From Oceanobacillus zhaokaii (GTDB lineage Bacteria > Bacillota > Bacilli > Bacillales > Amphibacillaceae), in assembly GCF_003352005.1 (NCBI RefSeq), contig NZ_CP024848.1, forward strand, positions 753,001 to 817,000: DNA of 64,000 bases, given 5' to 3'. Shown one piece after another: positions 61,643-64,000 of this stretch. The translations under genes were made by a program, and so were the position numbers. The notes under the pieces are model-generated. The model did not search any database. It was not told where the DNA came from and worked only from the letters and a program-made list of their open reading frames with translations. Numbering within the stretch: the stretch's first letter is position 1; each line of letters starts with the position of its first letter.

Positions 61643-63385
61643 ATGTCAGCAAATGAATATAATTGGAGAAATCGAGAGCTTCGGCATCATGTGAAAGTAG
61701 TAGACGGAATCGAGGAGCCTACCCTTATTTTAAAAAATGGCACATACTTAAATATGTTTACAAAACAATGGTTAAAAGCAAATATCTGGATTTATAATGA
61801 TCGCATTGTTTATGTTGGTGACGTACTTCCACAGAAAATAGAAACAGCTGAAGTCGTTGATTGTAATGGGAAGTTTCTTGTTCCGGGCTATATTGAGCCA
61901 CATTCCCATCCATTTCAGTTAAGCAATCCAGAGCAATTAGCAAGTCACGCTGCTAAATTTGGAACAACAACATTGATTAATGACAATCTAATGTGGCATT
62001 TTTTATTAGATGAAAAGAAAGCGTTTTCTTTGATTGATGAATTTAAAAAAATCCCTTCATCTATGTATTGGTGGGCGCGGTTTGATTCACAGACTGCACT
62101 GCAGGATGAAGAAGCTTTATTTAATACAGAGAATGTATTAGCTTGGATCGATCATCCAGCGGTAGTTCAAGGAGGAGAATTGACCAGTTGGCCTAGTTTG
62201 CTAGCAGGGAATGAACGATTATTGTACTGGATGCAAGAAACGGCGAAACGGAGAAAACCAATTGAAGGACATTTTCCAGGTGCATCTGAGAAGACATTAA
62301 CGAAAATGAAGCTTTTGGGAGTGGTTGCGGATCATGAATCGATGACGGGGGAAGACGTGCTGAAACGCTTAGAACTTGGCTATCATGTTGCATTACGTCA
62401 TTCTTCTATTCGGCCTGATTTGCCAATGTTAATTGAGCAATTGCTGGAATTGAATGTAACATCATTTGATAACTTATCCTTTACAACTGATGGACCTACC
62501 CCAGAATTTATTGAAAACGGCTTGATTAATCGCTGCATTGAAATTGCTATTGACAAAGGGATTCCGATAGAAGAAGCATATAGCATGGCGAGCTATAATC
62601 CTGCAAGACATGTTAATCTGGATGAACAGGTTGGCAGTATTGCACCGGGAAGGACCGCTCATATTAATATTCTGGATACAAAGGAAAATCCACTACCTGA
62701 AAGTGTGTTGGCTAAAGGGAATTGGATTGTTAGAGAAGGTAAGACTCAAGTACTTCCAACTATTATTAATTGGAAGAAGTACGGAATTGGCCCTAATAAT
62801 TACAATTGGGATCTATATGAAAATGACTTGCAATTTTCAATGCCAATGGGGCTGGAGATGGTAAATAATGTGATTGTAAAGCCATATACGATTGAAGCGG
62901 ATGTTTCTGCTGATACGCTATCAAATTCCATTAAAGATTCCTTTCTATTGTTAATCGATAAGAACGGTAAATGGCGTGTAAATACTACTATCCAAGGGTT
63001 TACAAATAAATTAGGTGCATTAGCGACATCTTTTTCCGCCTCAGGAGATATTATTTTTATTGGAAAATGTAAGCAGGACATTCTGCTAGCTTGGGAACGT
63101 TTGAAAGCAATTGGCGGGGGAATTGTTATCGTCCATAATGATGAAATATTAGTTGAATTACCACTGGCGCTTGCAGGGATGATGTCAGAGAAATCTATGG
63201 ATGAACTTATCAAGCAAGAAAAGCAACTGAAAACCGTTTTAAAGGAATTTGGCTATCATTATAATGATCCAATCTATAGTCTGCTCTTTTTGTCAGCAAC
63301 ACATTTGCCATATGTTCGAATTACTCAACAAGGTATTATCGATGTGATGGAAGGAGAAGTCCTCTTCCCAGCTACGATGAGATAG
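61643..63385 (+). CDS. yerA: Adenine deaminase-related amidohydrolase
   Basis: 580 residues, ATG 61643 with TTGGAGAG upstream. Metal-dependent amidohydrolase of the adenine deaminase type: the metal motif GYIEPHSHPFQLSNPEQ has E-x-H-x-H where classic amidohydrolases have HxH, as in Ade proteins; EGHFPG, DHESMTGEDV and TTDGPTPEFI follow. The B. subtilis yerA gene also follows purD, which supports the symbol. It would convert adenine to hypoxanthine, linking to PbuG and IMP, though activity of YerA has been doubtful. The C-terminal part is the Ade-specific domain. Confidence 0.88.
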   Translation: MSANEYNWRNRELRHHVKVVDGIEEPTLILKNGTYLNMFTKQWLKANIWIYNDRIVYVGDVLPQKIETAEVVDCNGKFLVPGYIEPHSHPFQLSNPEQLASHAAKFGTTTLINDNLMWHFLLDEKKAFSLIDEFKKIPSSMYWWARFDSQTALQDEEALFNTENVLAWIDHPAVVQGGELTSWPSLLAGNERLLYWMQETAKRRKPIEGHFPGASEKTLTKMKLLGVVADHESMTGEDVLKRLELGYHVALRHSSIRPDLPMLIEQLLELNVTSFDNLSFTTDGPTPEFIENGLINRCIEIAIDKGIPIEEAYSMASYNPARHVNLDEQVGSIAPGRTAHINILDTKENPLPESVLAKGNWIVREGKTQVLPTIINWKKYGIGPNNYNWDLYENDLQFSMPMGLEMVNNVIVKPYTIEADVSADTLSNSIKDSFLLLIDKNGKWRVNTTIQGFTNKLGALATSFSASGDIIFIGKCKQDILLAWERLKAIGGGIVIVHNDEILVELPLALAGMMSEKSMDELIKQEKQLKTVLKEFGYHYNDPIYSLLFLSATHLPYVRITQQGIIDVMEGEVLFPATMR

Positions 63386-63388
63386 CAT

Positions 63389-63704
63389 ATAATAGGAAAA
63401 GCGAAAGCGCCCGTTTGAGCTGTGTACGGACTGCGCCCCGCAGTTTGGGGTGGTTCGACGTGTCGAACATTCCTTCGTAGGAGATAAAGGAAACATGTCC
63501 CTGCACTTTAGGGGTACGACGACGTTGGCGAAGCCTGCTTTTAGTCGGCCTTCTTTGGTACCAGAATCGATGTTGACTTTCACCACAAGGGTATAAGTGC
63601 GACTAAGCCTCATGTGTAACCAATCGGCAAGTCTTCTTTATCGTGTCATGAGATGAAGGAAGTCTCGCTAGGAGCACGGGCGCTGTGAGCTGGATAATAG
63701 GAAA
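63389..63704. repeat. MITE-like interspersed repeat, about 316 bp
   Basis: GC-richer than its surroundings, without genes, bounded by an 11-bp direct repeat ataataggaaa (63389-63399, 63694-63704). Inverted agcgcccgt / acgggcgct lies near the ends (63406-63414, 63676-63684). Inside are palindromes such as ttcgacgtgtcgaa (63454-63467). The layout fits a small non-autonomous element or structured repeat; similar repeats that start with aagcg-agcgcccg are familiar from related Bacillaceae, from memory only. Confidence 0.65.
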
Positions 63705-63708
63705 GGAA

Positions 63709-63755
63709 ATTATACTTATGAGAAGCTAAAAGGCTTCACACTGCATAAGTATAAT
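63709..63755. other. Long inverted repeat after the repeat element
   Basis: Perfect attatacttatg / cataagtataat 12-bp arms enclosing a second small hairpin gaagc..ggcttc. Could terminate or be part of the mobile repeat; no T-run. Confidence 0.6.
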
Positions 63756-63813
63756 AATGGTTATCACCTCAATGATTTGTGACAACCGAGTTTACTAAAG
63801 AGGTGTTGAGAGT

Positions 63814-64000
63814 ATGAGGAAATACTTAGCCATTGTCCTGCTTCTTTGTTGTTTATTAGTTGCATGTAACAATGGAGAGAAACAGGGGAAGAGCGATGTA
63901 GAAAAGGATCATAGTAAAAATGGTCAAGACAGTACAGAACAGGTTGAATCACCACTACCAGAGGATTCAGCTAATCTCTATCCATTATCGGGAATAAGTA
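63814..64000 (+). CDS. yerB: YerB-like lipoprotein, cut by window end
   Basis: First 62 residues only. ATG 63814 with AAAGAGGTG in front. Signal peptide MRKYLAIVLLLCCLLVAC with lipobox LVAC (Cys18), then a Lys/Asp/Glu-rich linker and SANLYPLSGI, the usual opening of DUF3048 (YerB) domains. B. subtilis yerB follows yerA, in agreement. Cell-surface lipoprotein of unknown function. Confidence 0.78.
   Translation, partial: MRKYLAIVLLLCCLLVACNNGEKQGKSDVEKDHSKNGQDSTEQVESPLPEDSANLYPLSGIS

Noticed and set aside
1..64000. CRISPR arrays, tRNA or rRNA genes
   Set aside because: No regularly spaced repeats and no tRNA-like cloverleaf or rRNA sequence noticed on reading.

Overview
The window looks like the chromosome of a low-GC, spore-former-type Bacillaceae, probably close to Oceanobacillus or Virgibacillus. 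The grounds are the protein sequences, strong AGGAGG ribosome sites, frequent GTG and TTG starts, PurR boxes and guanine riboswitches. The guaA, pbuG, yebE, purE...purD, yerA, yerB order also matches the Bacillus subtilis guaA-pur region, with many genes inserted between pbuG and purE. No database search was possible; all family names come from motif recognition.

Layout. (1) 1-1349: the 3' part of guaA. (2) About 1176-16098: a 15 kb integrative element inserted in the guaA reading frame. It replaced the last ~58 codons of guaA with its own near-synonymous copy and pushed the old 3' end and the guaA terminator to 16073-16296. The element carries a tyrosine integrase, an SF2-like helicase, a ribbon-helix-helix protein, a serine resolvase with a likely res site, small coiled-coil and DNA-binding proteins, an XRE operon with two genes of 50-55 codons, a decayed HNH nuclease gene and a three-gene operon that looks like defence: EVE-HNH modification-dependent nuclease, DUF5677-like protein and Schlafen/AlbA_2 protein. 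No relaxase or conjugation gene was recognised. (3) 16324-31454: ordinary host genes, including a PurR- and riboswitch-controlled purine permease (pbuG), an ECF sigma/anti-sigma pair, msrA, a small heat-shock protein and yebE. (4) 31569-36148: a large MalT/BTAD-type STAND regulator and two frameshifted genes. (5) 36326-47491: a coherent 11-12 gene cluster with TetR regulator, acyl-CoA ligase, MaoC hydratase, two KAS III-like proteins, a complete Liv-type ABC importer, an alpha/beta hydrolase and an SDR. It suggests uptake, CoA activation and processing of an unknown acid. (6) 47939-50862: a YkvI-like transporter behind a perfect cre site and a second acyl-CoA ligase. (7) 50930-61149: the purine operon purE-K-L-F-M-N-H-D behind a PurR box pair and a guanine riboswitch; purB, purC, purS and purQ, normally between purK and purL, are absent here. 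(8) 61643-64000: yerA, a 316-bp repeat element and the start of a yerB lipoprotein gene.

How the parts work together: pbuG and the pur operon carry the same two controls with the same geometry (inverted CGAAC boxes 24 bp apart, then a C74 purine riboswitch and terminator), so uptake and synthesis of purines should respond together, and guaA and yerA belong to the same metabolism. The points I rate highest for a second look are the defence-like operon on the guaA element, the missing purBCSQ block, the Liv/KAS III cluster whose two KAS III proteins share an Asn-to-His change, and the paired conserved upstream blocks inside the element.
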